A DNA stretch of 64,000 nucleotides, taken from positions 407,230-471,229 of the forward strand of contig NZ_JALBGD010000003.1 of NCBI RefSeq assembly GCF_023507705.1. The letters run 5' to 3'. The stretch is from Stappia sp. WLB 29. Lineage in GTDB: Bacteria > Pseudomonadota > Alphaproteobacteria > Rhizobiales > Stappiaceae. Below the pieces are notes generated by a model. That model worked only from the letters and a program-made list of their open reading frames with translations, was not told the DNA's origin and did not search any database. Made by a program: the position numbers and the translations under genes. Of this stretch, positions 1-8,852 are shown piece after piece. Position 1 is the stretch's first letter, and the number at the start of each line of letters is the position of its first letter.

Positions 1-568
1 ACGCCTCGTCGTAGCCATGGCGGCACAGAAGGGCGATGCGCTCCTCGAGGCCCGGCATGCTGGCCGCGCTTTTCACCTTTTTCGGCAGGCTCATCGCCCG
101 TTCGCCGTTGAGCCGCCAGAAGGCGAGCTCCGGGTGGACCTCGAAGACCCGCGCCTCCAGCGCCGGGGTCATAAGCGCGTCGATCTCGCGGATCTTCGGG
201 AAGAGGTGGAAGGCCTGGCGCGAGACCTTGCGCGGCGGCTCGGAACTGGCGAGCGCGACGGCGCAGGCCTCGCCATAGTCCTCGCAGAAGACGGCGGCAC
301 GCGAGGGCACGGAAAAGACCGAGGACTGGCGCTCGCCGAGCAGCGGGCGCACGCAGCGCTCCGGTCCGCGCCCGCCAAGGCCGGCGCGCTCGGGCAGGCC
401 GATGGGCATGTCGACGGCAAGGACGGAAATGTCCGGATCGGCGAGGAGCTCCGCGAAACGCGGGAGCTGCAACAGCGTGTGGCGCGGCGGGGCGTCCGGC
501 GCGGCGTAGTCGCGCAGGACCGCGATCCATCCCGAGCGGCAGCCGTCGATGCCGGCGACCCGCAGCAT
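1..568 (-). CDS. DUF429 family protein (3' end cut by window edge)
   Basis: The minus strand reads open from an ATG at 568 to the left window edge, about 189 codons. The N-terminus reads MLRVAGIDGCRSGWIAV; the GIDGCRxGW start and the later VDMPIGLPE stretch are hallmarks of DUF429, a family with a predicted RNase H-like fold. FEVHPELAFW near residue 160 is a further family motif. Biochemical function is not established. It follows pdxY in the same direction with a gap of about 20 bases, so the two may be co-transcribed. The C-terminus is outside the window. Confidence 0.85.
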   Translation of the reverse strand, partial: MLRVAGIDGCRSGWIAVLRDYAAPDAPPRHTLLQLPRFAELLADPDISVLAVDMPIGLPERAGLGGRGPERCVRPLLGERQSSVFSVPSRAAVFCEDYGEACAVALASSEPPRKVSRQAFHLFPKIREIDALMTPALEARVFEVHPELAFWRLNGERAMSLPKKVKSAASMPGLEERIALLCRHGYDEA

Positions 569-588
569 GGCTCCCGTTTTCCGGCCGC

Positions 589-1473
589 TCAGGCGCGCAG
601 CGGCGCGTCGAGCACGCGCCGGCAGGAGACGAGCGCCATCGGGTTGATCAGCGAGGACTGCTCGTCGGCCAGCAGCAGGTCGCGGGCGTGGCGCTTGACC
701 GAGCGGGCGACCATCTCGAACACGGTGGCGGCGGAGCGCTTCAACACGGTCTCGTCGTCGAGCCCGGCCATCAGGCCGGCGGTGAACATGGCGGCCATCA
801 GATCGCCGGTGCCGTGCGGCGCGTTCGGCACCAGTCCATGCTCGGCGGCGATGGTGGCGCGCGGCGTCACCAGCAGGTTGCAGGTGGAGTTGCGGCGCAT
901 GGCGGGCGCGGAGGTGACCAGCACGCGCTGCGGCCCGAGCGCGCGGGCGGCGGCGATGGTGTCGGCCTCGCTGTCGATGCGGCGGCCGCTCATCCATTGC
1001 AGTTCGAAGAGGTTGGGCGTCGCCACGTCGGCGAGTGGCAGCAGCGTGTCGCGCACGGCGGCGGCGGTTTCCGGCGGCACGTAGAGATCGCCGTCGTCGC
1101 CGCTGATCGGATCGCAGAGATAGAGCGCTCGCGGATTGGCCTTGCGCACCGCCGCGACCAGGCGGGCGACAGCCGCGGCCTGCGAGGGACTGCCGAGATA
1201 ACCGGAGACGACCGCGCCGATGCGCGGCAGCAGGTCGGCGCCAATCAGGTTGTCGGCGAGCGCGGCAAAGCCTTCATCGTCCTGTACATGGCGGTGGCCG
1301 CGCCCCTCGTCCGGGTTCCACGGCAGCAGGATGGTGGGAAGGAACCAGACCTGGTGGCCGAGCCGTTCCAGCGCGAAGAGCGTGACGCGGCCGCCGACGG
1401 AGCCGCGCACCACCTGCGAATTGACGACGAGGACGTCGCGCGCGTCGGCCGCGGCGGGCATGAGCTTGGTCAT
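589..1473 (-). CDS. pdxY: Pyridoxal kinase PdxY
   Basis: A 294-residue PfkB/ribokinase-fold kinase that phosphorylates pyridoxal to PLP in the vitamin B6 salvage route. Family marks include the N-terminal [14 protein letters not shown] substrate-site segment, CDPISGDDG near residue 120 and the C-terminal HGTGDLMAA motif with the expected catalytic Asp224. Length fits PdxY. The ATG overlaps the ispG stop as ATGA (1470-1473), so this start is well supported and translation is probably coupled to ispG. The last residues run to 20 bases from the DUF429 gene. Confidence 0.93.
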   Translation of the reverse strand: MTKLMPAAADARDVLVVNSQVVRGSVGGRVTLFALERLGHQVWFLPTILLPWNPDEGRGHRHVQDDEGFAALADNLIGADLLPRIGAVVSGYLGSPSQAAAVARLVAAVRKANPRALYLCDPISGDDGDLYVPPETAAAVRDTLLPLADVATPNLFELQWMSGRRIDSEADTIAAARALGPQRVLVTSAPAMRRNSTCNLLVTPRATIAAEHGLVPNAPHGTGDLMAAMFTAGLMAGLDDETVLKRSAATVFEMVARSVKRHARDLLLADEQSSLINPMALVSCRRVLDAPLRA

Positions 1474-2738
1474 TCCGCAGCGGACCGTTCGCCGCCGAAG
1501 CGGTTGCGGATATAGTCGTCGACCATCGCCTTGAACTCCTCGGCAATGCCGGTGCCGCGCAGGGTCGCCACCTTCTTGCCGTCGACGAAGACGGGGGCGG
1601 AGGGCGCCTCGCCGGTGCCGGGCAGGGAAATGCCGATATCGGCGAACTTGCTCTCGCCCGGACCGTTGACGATGCAGCCCATCACCGCGACGTTGAGCGC
1701 CTCGACGCCGGGATATTTCTCGCGCCACACCGGCATGGAGCGGCGGATGTCGTCCTGGATGTCGCGGGCGAGCTCCTGGAACACCGTGGAGGTGGTGCGG
1801 CCGCACCCCGGGCAGGCGGCAACCACCGGTATGAAGGCGCGGAAGCCCATCACCTGCAACAGCTCCTGCGCCACCTGCACCTCGCGGGTGCGGTCGCCGC
1901 CGGGCTCCGGCGTCAGCGACACGCGGATCGTGTCGCCGATGCCCTGCTGCAGCAGGATGCCCATGGAGGCGGCGGAGGCGACGATGCCCTTGGTGCCCAT
2001 GCCGGCCTCGGTGAGGCCGAGATGTAGGGCATAGTCGCAGCGCGCGGCGAGATCCGCATAGACGGCGATGAGGTCCTGGACCTGGCTCACCTTGGCCGAC
2101 AGGATGATCTTGTCGCGGCCCATGCCGAGCTCCTCGGCCCTTGCGGCCGACAGAAGCCCGGAACGCACGATGGCCTCGCGCATCACCGTCGCGGCCGAGA
2201 CGGGCGCGGGGCTGGCGGCGTTCTCGTCCATCAGGTGGGTCAGCAGCTCCTGGTCGAGCGAGCCCCAGTTGACGCCGATGCGCACCGGCTTGTCATGCTT
2301 CAAGGCGATCTCGACGATCTCGGAGAACTGCCGGTCGCGCTTGTCGCGAAAGCCGACATTGCCGGGATTGATGCGGTATTTCTCCAGCGCCTCGGCACAG
2401 GCCGGATGATCGCCGAGGAGCTTGTGGCCGATATAGTGGAAGTCGCCGACCAGCGGCACATGGACGCCGATCCGCTCCAGCCGTTCGCGGATGCGCGGCA
2501 CGGCGGCGGCGCTCTCGTCGCGGTCGACGGTGATGCGCACGATCTCGGACCCGGCCCGCGCCAGCGCCGAGACCTGGGCGACGGTGGCGTCGATGTCGGC
2601 GGTGTCGGTGTTGGTCATCGATTGGACGACGACCGGGGCGCCGCCGCCGACGGTGACCGAGCCGACCTTCACCGGGACCGAGACGCGCCGTGCGGCCGGT
2701 CCGGCCTGCGTTTCGCGGATGGGGCTGTTGCTCTGCAT
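1470..2738 (-). CDS. ispG: 4-hydroxy-3-methylbut-2-en-1-yl diphosphate synthase IspG (GcpE)
   Basis: Penultimate enzyme of the MEP isoprenoid pathway: converts MEcPP to HMBPP using a [4Fe-4S] cluster. The 422-residue protein shows [18 protein letters not shown] at the start of the TIM barrel and the C-terminal cluster ligands in ACPGCGRT and GCIVNGPGE. The start at 2738 (MQSNSPIRE) gives the usual alphaproteobacterial length. The frame stays open a further 64 codons upstream, but that extension is arginine-rich and looks non-coding. Its stop overlaps the pdxY start by four bases. Confidence 0.95.
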   Translation of the reverse strand: MQSNSPIRETQAGPAARRVSVPVKVGSVTVGGGAPVVVQSMTNTDTADIDATVAQVSALARAGSEIVRITVDRDESAAAVPRIRERLERIGVHVPLVGDFHYIGHKLLGDHPACAEALEKYRINPGNVGFRDKRDRQFSEIVEIALKHDKPVRIGVNWGSLDQELLTHLMDENAASPAPVSAATVMREAIVRSGLLSAARAEELGMGRDKIILSAKVSQVQDLIAVYADLAARCDYALHLGLTEAGMGTKGIVASAASMGILLQQGIGDTIRVSLTPEPGGDRTREVQVAQELLQVMGFRAFIPVVAACPGCGRTTSTVFQELARDIQDDIRRSMPVWREKYPGVEALNVAVMGCIVNGPGESKFADIGISLPGTGEAPSAPVFVDGKKVATLRGTGIAEEFKAMVDDYIRNRFGGERSAAE

Positions 2739-2928
2739 GTCGCCGATCGTCCCGATCTTGCGGAAGGCCTGCGCCCCCGCCCTGCAAGGATACCGCCGAT
2801 TGAATAGGGCGCGCCACGTGCTTTCGCAAGGCCGCAGCAGGGGTACCGCCCGCGCCTGCTTGACGCGGGCGGTGCGAGGTCGCATCTCAGGGGCTCCATT
2901 TTCTCGAATAGGGGCAGGGAGCCCGCCC

Positions 2929-3843
2929 ATGCTGCTCGTCGTTCTCAGCCGGACCTTAGAGCTTGCCCGCGACCGGTTCGGAACGCTGTTCGCCGCCGGC
3001 TGGGGCTACATGCTGCTGCTGCTGGCGCTGAACCTGGCGATCAGCGGCCAATTGATGCCGGAAACGGGCTTTTCCACCGGCTCCTACATGATGGAGCCGC
3101 TGGCCGGCGCGGCGGCAGGCGACGACCGCGAGCGGGCGCTGCGCATCCTGGCGGGGCTGGCCAATATCGCCACCGGCTTTTCCATCGCGGTTGCCTATCT
3201 GCGGCGCATCCTGCTCGGCGAGCGGGCGTTTCCGCTCGCCTTCGGTGCCCGCAACCTGCGGGTCGCCTGGAAGCTCTTGCTGCTCGGCACGCTCGCCGGC
3301 GTCTTCTTCGTGCCGATGCTGCTGGTCGCCGGCCTGTTGCTGCCGGTGATGGCGCCGGCCGGCTTCGCCCTGCTGCTGGGCAGCCCGTTCCTGACGGTGA
3401 TGCTGGTGCAGCGCCTGTCGCTGGTGCTGCCGGCCGCCGCGCTGGACGACCGCATGTCGCTGGGCGAGTCCTGGCGCCTGACCGCCGGCATCGGCTGGGC
3501 GCTGGTTCTCGCAGCCCTCGTCGTGGCGCTGCTGGCCGCCCTGGTGTCGGGCTTGTGGGTCGGCCTGGTCTGGCTGGTCGGCGAGGCTTTCGTGCCGGCG
3601 ACGGGCCTCGCTGCGGAGCTGCGCTCGGCGCTGGTGCCGATGGGCGTGATGGTGATCGTCACCTGGCTGTTCGCCTCGATGCACGCCACCGCCTATGCGC
3701 TGACGCGCGAGCGTTTCGTGGAGCAGGTCGGCCTGAAGATCGCTGACGCGGAACGGGCGGCAGAACGGCGGGCGGAGGCCGGCCGCGACAAGGCACGCCA
3801 GGCGGTGCGTTCGGTCATCGAGAGCCGCTCCCGCCGGGATTGA
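2929..3843 (+). CDS. Uncharacterised multi-pass membrane protein, paralogue 1
   Basis: A 304-residue, very hydrophobic protein with about five or six predicted membrane segments (roughly 18-40, 75-92, 112-160, 188-215, 240-262) and a basic C-terminal tail. The ATG at 2929 is preceded by GGGGCAGGGA. I do not recognise a characterised family. The next gene is a clear relative: both carry a LLLGER-type motif (RRILLGER, residues 92-99 here) and an LPA-x-ALD motif before an amphipathic stretch (168-182). Function unknown. It is divergent from ispG, 190 bases away. Confidence 0.8.
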   Translation: MLLVVLSRTLELARDRFGTLFAAGWGYMLLLLALNLAISGQLMPETGFSTGSYMMEPLAGAAAGDDRERALRILAGLANIATGFSIAVAYLRRILLGERAFPLAFGARNLRVAWKLLLLGTLAGVFFVPMLLVAGLLLPVMAPAGFALLLGSPFLTVMLVQRLSLVLPAAALDDRMSLGESWRLTAGIGWALVLAALVVALLAALVSGLWVGLVWLVGEAFVPATGLAAELRSALVPMGVMVIVTWLFASMHATAYALTRERFVEQVGLKIADAERAAERRAEAGRDKARQAVRSVIESRSRRD

Positions 3844-3944
3844 GGCCGCATCTTCCCTGCATTCCTTCGCATCCGCAGCACGATCATGGCTTGCCTGGGG
3901 CGCCCGCCTGTCGCAGAAGTGGAAGGTCTTTTGAAGGGGGCTCC

Positions 3945-4697
3945 ATGTTTGCAAGGACAACCGCCCGGCTGTTCACCGGTGCGTTCAAGGCATTGTTTTC
4001 CGATTTCGACGCATTCCTGCGGATCGTCTGGGCCTGGTACGCGCTGGTCGCCGTGCTCGGCGTGCTCGGGACGTTGCTCGCCGCCAATTCCTTCGTCGTC
4101 ATCTTCGTGACCTCGGGCGTTTGGGTGTGCTCCTCCGCCTCCATCGCCGTCGCCTGGCACCGCAACCTGCTGCTGGGCGAGCGGCCCGGGCCGGTGAATC
4201 TCAGCTTCGGCCGGCGCGAGATCGCCTATCTCGGCAAGACGCTGCTGGTGTCCCTGATCGGTCTGATCCCGGCCATCGTGGTGATAACCATCGCAGGCTT
4301 GTTTGTAACGGGGTGGCCGGGCTTTATCATGGCAGCTGGCGTGATGGCGTTCTTCATCCTGCCATCCTTGATGCGGCTTTTCCTCATCCTGCCGGCAACG
4401 GCGCTGGACGAGCCGCTCGGCATTGGCGATGCGTATTATCGCAGCGAGGGGCTCGGCCTGCCGATGGCGATGGCCGCCATCGGTACGGGCCTGTGCATCA
4501 CCGCCGTGGACATGCTCCTGTCTTTCGTCGCCAACACGATCGGCGGGGGGGCGGTGTTCGCCGCGATCGCCGTGCTGATCCTGTCGCTGGCGCTGCAGAT
4601 CGCCCTGACCGCGCTGCAGATCGGCATCCTGTCCGGCGGCTATTACATCTTGCGCGAACGCGACATGGCGCCGCCGGCGGCACCGCCGGCCGACTGA
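3945..4697 (+). CDS. Uncharacterised multi-pass membrane protein, paralogue 2
   Basis: A 250-residue hydrophobic protein with about five predicted membrane segments. It shares HRNLLLGER (72-80) and LPATALDEPLGIGDAY (149-164) with the preceding protein, so the pair probably arose by tandem duplication. The ATG at 3945 follows TTGAAGGGGG with good spacing. A TTG at 3840, overlapping the upstream stop, would add 35 residues but has no such site. No catalytic signature is visible and I assign no function. Confidence 0.8.
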   Translation: MFARTTARLFTGAFKALFSDFDAFLRIVWAWYALVAVLGVLGTLLAANSFVVIFVTSGVWVCSSASIAVAWHRNLLLGERPGPVNLSFGRREIAYLGKTLLVSLIGLIPAIVVITIAGLFVTGWPGFIMAAGVMAFFILPSLMRLFLILPATALDEPLGIGDAYYRSEGLGLPMAMAAIGTGLCITAVDMLLSFVANTIGGGAVFAAIAVLILSLALQIALTALQIGILSGGYYILRERDMAPPAAPPAD

Positions 4698-4877
4698 CGC
4701 GAGCGGCCTGCGACAGGGCGACCCGGGCGGCGCCTCGACCCTTGTTGCAGCGCAGCGCGATCTCATGTTCTATGTGGCGGGCCGCCTGAAAGGGCGGCCT
4801 TGCCGCGCCGGTCCGGCACCGGCAGCACCGATTTTCGGACCGTTTCCAGCGTCCGCCAGGACAGGAGATCCCTTCGC

Positions 4878-5660
4878 ATGCTCAGCAACAAGTCCGCCCT
4901 CGTCACCGGCTCGACCTCGGGCATCGGCCTTGCCATCGCCCGCATCTATGCGGCGAACGGCGCCAATGTGACGATCAACGGGTTCGGCGATGCCGAGGCG
5001 ATCGAGACGGAGCGCGCCGGCATCGAGAGCGAGTTCGGCGTCAAGTGCCGCTATTCGGCCGCCGACATGACCAAGCCGGACGAGATCGCCGCGATGGTGG
5101 CGGAGGCCGAGGCGGCGTTCGGCTCGCTCGACATCCTGGTCAACAATGCCGGCATCCAGCACGTCTCGCCGGTCGAGGAATTCCCCATCGAGAAGTGGGA
5201 CGCGATCATCGCGATCAACCTGTCCTCCGCCTTCCACACGACGCGCGCCGCGGTGCCGGGCATGAAGGCCCGCCGCTGGGGCCGCATCATCAACACCGGC
5301 TCGGCCCATGCGCTGGTCGCCTCGCCGTTCAAGAGCGCCTATGTGGCGGCCAAGCACGGCATAGCCGGCTTCACCAAGACCATTGCGCTGGAAGTCGCCC
5401 AGTGCGGCATCACCGTCAACGCGATCTGCCCGGGCTATGTCTGGACGCCGCTGGTCGAGCGCCAGATTCCCGACACGATGAAGGCGCGCGGGCTGACCGA
5501 GGAGCAGGTCAAGCGCGACGTGCTGCTGGCCGCGCAGCCGACCAAGGAGTTCGTCACCGTCGACCAGGTGGCCTCGCTGGCGCTGTACCTTGCCGGCGAC
5601 CAGGCGGCCTCCATCACCGGCACCATGCTGCAGATGGACGGCGGCTGGGTCGCCCAGTAA
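4878..5660 (+). CDS. bdhA: 3-hydroxybutyrate dehydrogenase
   Basis: A 260-residue short-chain dehydrogenase that interconverts D-3-hydroxybutyrate and acetoacetate with NAD in polyhydroxybutyrate and ketone-body metabolism. It has the GSTSGIG dinucleotide motif (11-17), NNAG (89-92) and the Ser142/Tyr155/Lys159 catalytic set in SAYVAAK. The C-terminal GTMLQMDGGWVAQ is typical of D-3-hydroxybutyrate dehydrogenases and separates it from FabG. The ATG at 4878 follows AGGAGA. A patatin-like esterase lies downstream in the same direction. Confidence 0.93.
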   Translation: MLSNKSALVTGSTSGIGLAIARIYAANGANVTINGFGDAEAIETERAGIESEFGVKCRYSAADMTKPDEIAAMVAEAEAAFGSLDILVNNAGIQHVSPVEEFPIEKWDAIIAINLSSAFHTTRAAVPGMKARRWGRIINTGSAHALVASPFKSAYVAAKHGIAGFTKTIALEVAQCGITVNAICPGYVWTPLVERQIPDTMKARGLTEEQVKRDVLLAAQPTKEFVTVDQVASLALYLAGDQAASITGTMLQMDGGWVAQ

Positions 5661-5687
5661 GGGCCGGCAGCCGCGCCGCCAGATCCG

Positions 5688-5714
5688 CATCGCCCGGCCT
5701 CCCGCCGGGCGATG
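5688..5714 (+). terminator. Strong hairpin between bdhA and the patatin gene
   Basis: A perfect 11-base stem (5688-5698 with 5704-5714, arm CATCGCCCGGC) closes a five-base loop 28 bases after the bdhA stop. No U-run follows, so it may be an attenuator or RNA-stabilising hairpin as readily as a terminator. Confidence 0.5.
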
Positions 5715-5750
5715 CCGTTCCCCCATTCCTGCGACAGCCCGAGGCGATCC

Positions 5751-6767
5751 ATGAGCAAAGCTCCCAAGCCGATCAACCTTGCCCTGCAGGGCGGCGGGGC
5801 GCATGGCGCCTTCACCTGGGGCGTGCTCGACTGGATGCTGGAGAGCCGCCGCTTCACCATCGAGGGCATCAGCGGCACCTCGGCCGGGGCGATGAACGCG
5901 GTGGTGCTGGCCGACGGCTTCCACAAGGGCGGCGAGGACGGCGCGCGCGAGGCGCTGGAAAGGTTCTGGAAGGCGGTCAGCGACCAGGCCTGGCTGAGCC
6001 CGCTGCGGCGCTCGCCCATCGACATCATCATGGGGCAGTGGAGCCTCGACATGTCGCCGAGCTACCTCGCCTTCGACATCGCCTCGCGCTTCGCCTCGCC
6101 TTACGAGTTCAACCCGCTCAACATCAATCCGCTGCGCGACGTGGTGGAGAAGACGGTCGACTTCGAGGCGGTGCGCGCCTGCGACCGGCTGAAGATCTTC
6201 ATCAGCGCCACCAACGTGCAGTCGGGCAAGATCAAGGTGTTTTCCGACGGCGAAATCACGCTCGATGCGGTGATGGCCTCGGCCTGCCTGCCGCATGTGT
6301 TCCAGGCGGTGGAGATCGACGGCGTGCCTTATTGGGACGGCGGCTACATGGGCAACCCCCCGCTGTTCCCGCTGTTCGGCACGACCGGAAGCAGCGACAC
6401 GGTGCTGGTGCAGATTAATCCGGTGGAGCGCAAGGAAACGCCGCGCACGGCGCGCGAGATCCTGAACCGGCTCAACGAGATCACCTTCAACTCGACGCTC
6501 TTGCGCGAAATGCGCGCCATCGAGTTCGTCACCCGGTTGATCGAGGACGGCAAGCTGGAGTCCGGGCACTACCGGAAGGTCCATATGCACCGGATCTCGG
6601 CGACCGAGTTGAATCCGCTGCAGGCGTCCTCCAAGGTCAATGCGGAATGGCGGTTCCTCACCCATCTGCGCGACATCGGTCGCAAGGCGGCGGAGGATTG
6701 GGCGGACGAGAATTACGAGGCCGTGGGCAAGCGCTCGAGCATCGACCTGCGCGCCGAATTCCTGTGA
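5751..6767 (+). CDS. Patatin-like phospholipase/esterase
   Basis: A 338-residue cytoplasmic protein (no signal peptide) of the patatin family, serine acyl hydrolases with a Ser-Asp dyad. The oxyanion-hole glycines are in LQGGGAHGA (12-20), the nucleophile is Ser44 in GTSAG, and the partner is Asp196 in YWDGGYMGNPP. Position after bdhA suggests a role in intracellular lipid or PHB turnover; this is inference from context. Start at 5751 (MSKAPKPINL) is the first in-frame ATG before the glycine motif. Confidence 0.9.
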   Translation: MSKAPKPINLALQGGGAHGAFTWGVLDWMLESRRFTIEGISGTSAGAMNAVVLADGFHKGGEDGAREALERFWKAVSDQAWLSPLRRSPIDIIMGQWSLDMSPSYLAFDIASRFASPYEFNPLNINPLRDVVEKTVDFEAVRACDRLKIFISATNVQSGKIKVFSDGEITLDAVMASACLPHVFQAVEIDGVPYWDGGYMGNPPLFPLFGTTGSSDTVLVQINPVERKETPRTAREILNRLNEITFNSTLLREMRAIEFVTRLIEDGKLESGHYRKVHMHRISATELNPLQASSKVNAEWRFLTHLRDIGRKAAEDWADENYEAVGKRSSIDLRAEFL

Positions 6768-6959
6768 TGTCGACCGCAAGTGATTCGTTTTCGAGCCGGC
6801 GATTCGCGGTCCGCCCGGTGGCTTCGAACGCTTCGTTAACCGATCTTAACCGGCTTTCGCGCTTCGCCTTGCAGATTGCGTTGCAAGGGCGGTTAGCGCT
6901 CCGTTAACGGCGGCGACATCTTGCGGTCCGGAAAGGGCGCGCGCACCACATCTGCGAAA

Positions 6960-7012
6960 ATCAGCGTGCCAACGATTTGGCAAGGGTTTTGCTCCATCAT
7001 TGGCACGCTGAT
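6960..7012. repeat. Perfect 13-base inverted repeat flanking a promoter-like site
   Basis: Arms ATCAGCGTGCCAA (6960-6972) and TTGGCACGCTGAT (7000-7012) are perfect reverse complements with a 27-base spacer. The left arm also forms TGCCAAcgatTTGGCA with the first bases of the spacer. No U-run follows, so this looks more like a protein-binding arrangement than a terminator. Confidence 0.65.
6977..6993 (+). promoter_or_regulatory. Candidate sigma-54 (-24/-12) promoter
   Basis: The sequence TTGGCAAGGGTTTTGCT matches the sigma-54 consensus TTGGCACG-N4-TTGC(A/T) except for one base (C to A), with the -24 GG and -12 GC exactly 12 bases apart. Transcription would start near 7003, inside the right arm of the inverted repeat, and run rightwards where no plus-strand gene begins before 7918. 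It might drive a small RNA antisense to the L,D-transpeptidase gene. Chance occurrence cannot be excluded. Confidence 0.4.
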
Positions 7013-7097
7013 AGTCAGGTTGTGCGTCGTCAGCGATCGGCGGACGAGGGAAGGCGGCAAATGCGACCCCGCTGTCTTCCTTCGTCCCGCCAGCATC

Positions 7098-7161
7098 TCA
7101 TCCGGCACGCAAGCGCTGCTTGAAGCCGGATGACGACTGCCGAAAGCTGCGCAAGGCGCAG
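7098..7161 (+). other. Two adjacent stem-loops in gene-free DNA
   Basis: Arms TCATCCGGC (7098-7106) and GCCGGATGA (7125-7133) pair perfectly and enclose an inner AAGC/GCTT stem. A second hairpin, CTGCGC-AAG-GCGCAG, follows at 7147-7161. Both lie downstream of the sigma-54-like site and could be part of a structured small RNA. Confidence 0.35.
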
Positions 7162-7242
7162 TGCTCGGCTGCTACGTCCGGTGATTATTCCCCATTTCCA
7201 GTCGCTTGCGCAACCGGCCGGGCCGGCCATCGCCGGTAAAGG

Positions 7243-7716
7243 TTACCGGGTGATGACGATTCGCGCATTCTGTTTACCGCCGTCGCGGATCAGGCCGAAC
7301 AGCCGGCGGGCATTGTCCGGATGCAGACGGACGCAGCCATGGGAGGCGGGACGGCCGAGATTGCGGATGTCGGTGGTGCCGTGGATGGCATAGCCGCCGA
7401 GGAAGAACACCGAATGCGGCATCGGCGCGCCGTCGTACTTGCGCGAGAAATAGCGGCGGTGCATGCGCCCCGGCCGGAAGGTGCCGACCGGGGTGCGATA
7501 GCCGCGCCGGGCGGTGGAGACCGGCCAGTCGTGGATCTGCCGGCCGTTTCTGTAGACCCGCATGCGCTGGTCGGTCAGGTCGATGCGGGCGGTGATGCCG
7601 GCCGCTTTCGCCGGGCTCGATAGGCCGGGCGCAAGCATCAGGACGAGTGCGCAGGACAGCGCGACCAGAAGCTGGCGCGCACGCGCAAAGGCCAGCGCAA
7701 GACCTGGATGGTTCAT
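7243..7716 (-). CDS. L,D-transpeptidase (YkuD family), secreted
   Basis: A 157-residue protein with an N-terminal signal/anchor (about 10-38, ending near SSPAKAAG) and a YkuD catalytic domain. Such enzymes form 3-3 peptidoglycan cross-links or attach proteins to peptidoglycan in the periplasm. The catalytic motif HGTTDIRNLGRPASHGCVRL contains His126 and nucleophile Cys128. The ATG at 7716 has GGGGGGAG eight bases upstream, better supported than a start 24 codons earlier. The stop codon lies within the hairpin CCGGTAA-AGG-TTACCGG (7233-7249). No LysM or other wall-binding domain is present. Confidence 0.92.
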   Translation of the reverse strand: MNHPGLALAFARARQLLVALSCALVLMLAPGLSSPAKAAGITARIDLTDQRMRVYRNGRQIHDWPVSTARRGYRTPVGTFRPGRMHRRYFSRKYDGAPMPHSVFFLGGYAIHGTTDIRNLGRPASHGCVRLHPDNARRLFGLIRDGGKQNARIVITR

Positions 7717-7917
7717 GTCTCCCCCCAATTCCCTTCGTGCCGGCTCCCTCCGGATTTTCCACAGGGTATTAACAGTCGTTTTCCACAATGCCGCAAGGTC
7801 CGTTCTGGCGAGGGTGCGAATTCTCGCTCCATTGCGCCGCCGCGCCCTTAAATTGCCCGCTCCACAGCCCTAACTGTGACTCAGGGAGAGGCGCCGGGCC
7901 GACGGGAGAGGTTCGCG

Positions 7918-8784
7918 ATGACGATATTCGGTGCCAGTTTTGCGCGCCAGGCGCGCCGGGCGAAAGCGAGTGCCGCAGCGGCGGCAATGGTCGCGCTGCT
8001 GGCGGCGACCGGTTCTGCGCTCGGCGAAAGCGATCTTGAGCGGTTGAAGCGCAGCGGCGACTGCGCAGGGTGCGATTTGCGCCTGTCCGAGCTGCGCGGT
8101 CTCACCATCGAGAAAGCTCAACTGGCAGGGGCGAACCTGCGCGAGACGGACCTCAAGGAGGCTTCGCTCATCGGGGCGAACCTTGCGGGCGCGGACCTGC
8201 GGCGCACCGAACTGGAGCGTACGGACCTTACCGGCGCAAACCTCTCGAAGGGGTCGATGCGCGGCGTCGACCTGGAAAAGGCGATCCTGGCCGGGGCGAG
8301 CCTTGCGGGCGCGGACCTGCGCAATGCCGACATGGTCGAGACCAATCTGGTGGACGCCGGCCTGCAAGGGGCGGATCTGCGCCAGGCGCTGCTGATCCGT
8401 GCCATCGCGTCGGGAGCCGATTTCAGCAAGGCGAAGATGGAGGGCGTCAACCTGGAACGCGCCAACCTTATGTCGGCGACATTCGCCGGCGCGCGGCTGC
8501 CCAATGCGGATTTCGACCGGGTGAGCGCGGTAGGGGCCGATTTCCGCGATGCCGATCTGACGGGCGCGCATTTTTCCAGCGCCGACCTGACCGGCGCCAA
8601 CCTGTCGGGCGCGCGGCTCGACGGGGCCTTGATGCGGCGCACGCGGCTGGTGGGAGCCGATCTTTCGGGCGCCAGCGGCCTCGACGGAGCGCGCATGGTC
8701 GGGGCCTGCGGCGACGCGACGACGAAGCTGCCCGACGGCATCGCGCTCAAGACCTGCAGCGACATGGACGACAAGGACCGCTGA
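7918..8784 (+). CDS. Secreted pentapeptide-repeat protein
   Basis: A 288-residue protein with a signal peptide (about 1-42, cleavage near GSALGESD) followed by tandem A(D/N)Lxx pentapeptide repeats from about residue 65 to 270, expected to fold as a right-handed quadrilateral beta-helix. The repeat region is introduced by SGDCAGCDL, a common lead-in for exported members of the family. The final segment contains one Cys in GACGDAT and another in KTCSD. The ATG at 7918 follows GGGAGAG. No enzymatic role is evident; a periplasmic scaffold or binding role is inference. Confidence 0.88.
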   Translation: MTIFGASFARQARRAKASAAAAAMVALLAATGSALGESDLERLKRSGDCAGCDLRLSELRGLTIEKAQLAGANLRETDLKEASLIGANLAGADLRRTELERTDLTGANLSKGSMRGVDLEKAILAGASLAGADLRNADMVETNLVDAGLQGADLRQALLIRAIASGADFSKAKMEGVNLERANLMSATFAGARLPNADFDRVSAVGADFRDADLTGAHFSSADLTGANLSGARLDGALMRRTRLVGADLSGASGLDGARMVGACGDATTKLPDGIALKTCSDMDDKDR

Positions 8785-8852
8785 GGCGGTCCGGACATTC
8801 GCTTCCGCGGGAAGATTGACGCGGCGGCGGGGATCGCCAACAAGATCACGCC

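Larger units (their letters stand above)
6768..7242. other. 475-base gene-free region between patatin and L,D-transpeptidase genes
   Basis: No convincing coding sequence on either strand; the short open frames here lack ribosome sites and recognisable composition. It holds a TTAA-N6-TTAA pair at 6836-6849, a sigma-54-like promoter at 6977-6993 flanked by 13-base inverted repeats, and a run of hairpins from 7098 to 7249. Confidence 0.6.

Noticed and set aside
6836..6849. TTAA-N6-TTAA pair resembling a CtrA binding site.
   Set aside because: The CtrA consensus has seven spacer bases and no gene start lies downstream within a useful distance.
6921..7133. 70-codon plus-strand frame across the inverted repeat region.
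   Set aside because: No ribosome site, TTG start, and structure-rich DNA; no recognisable protein composition.
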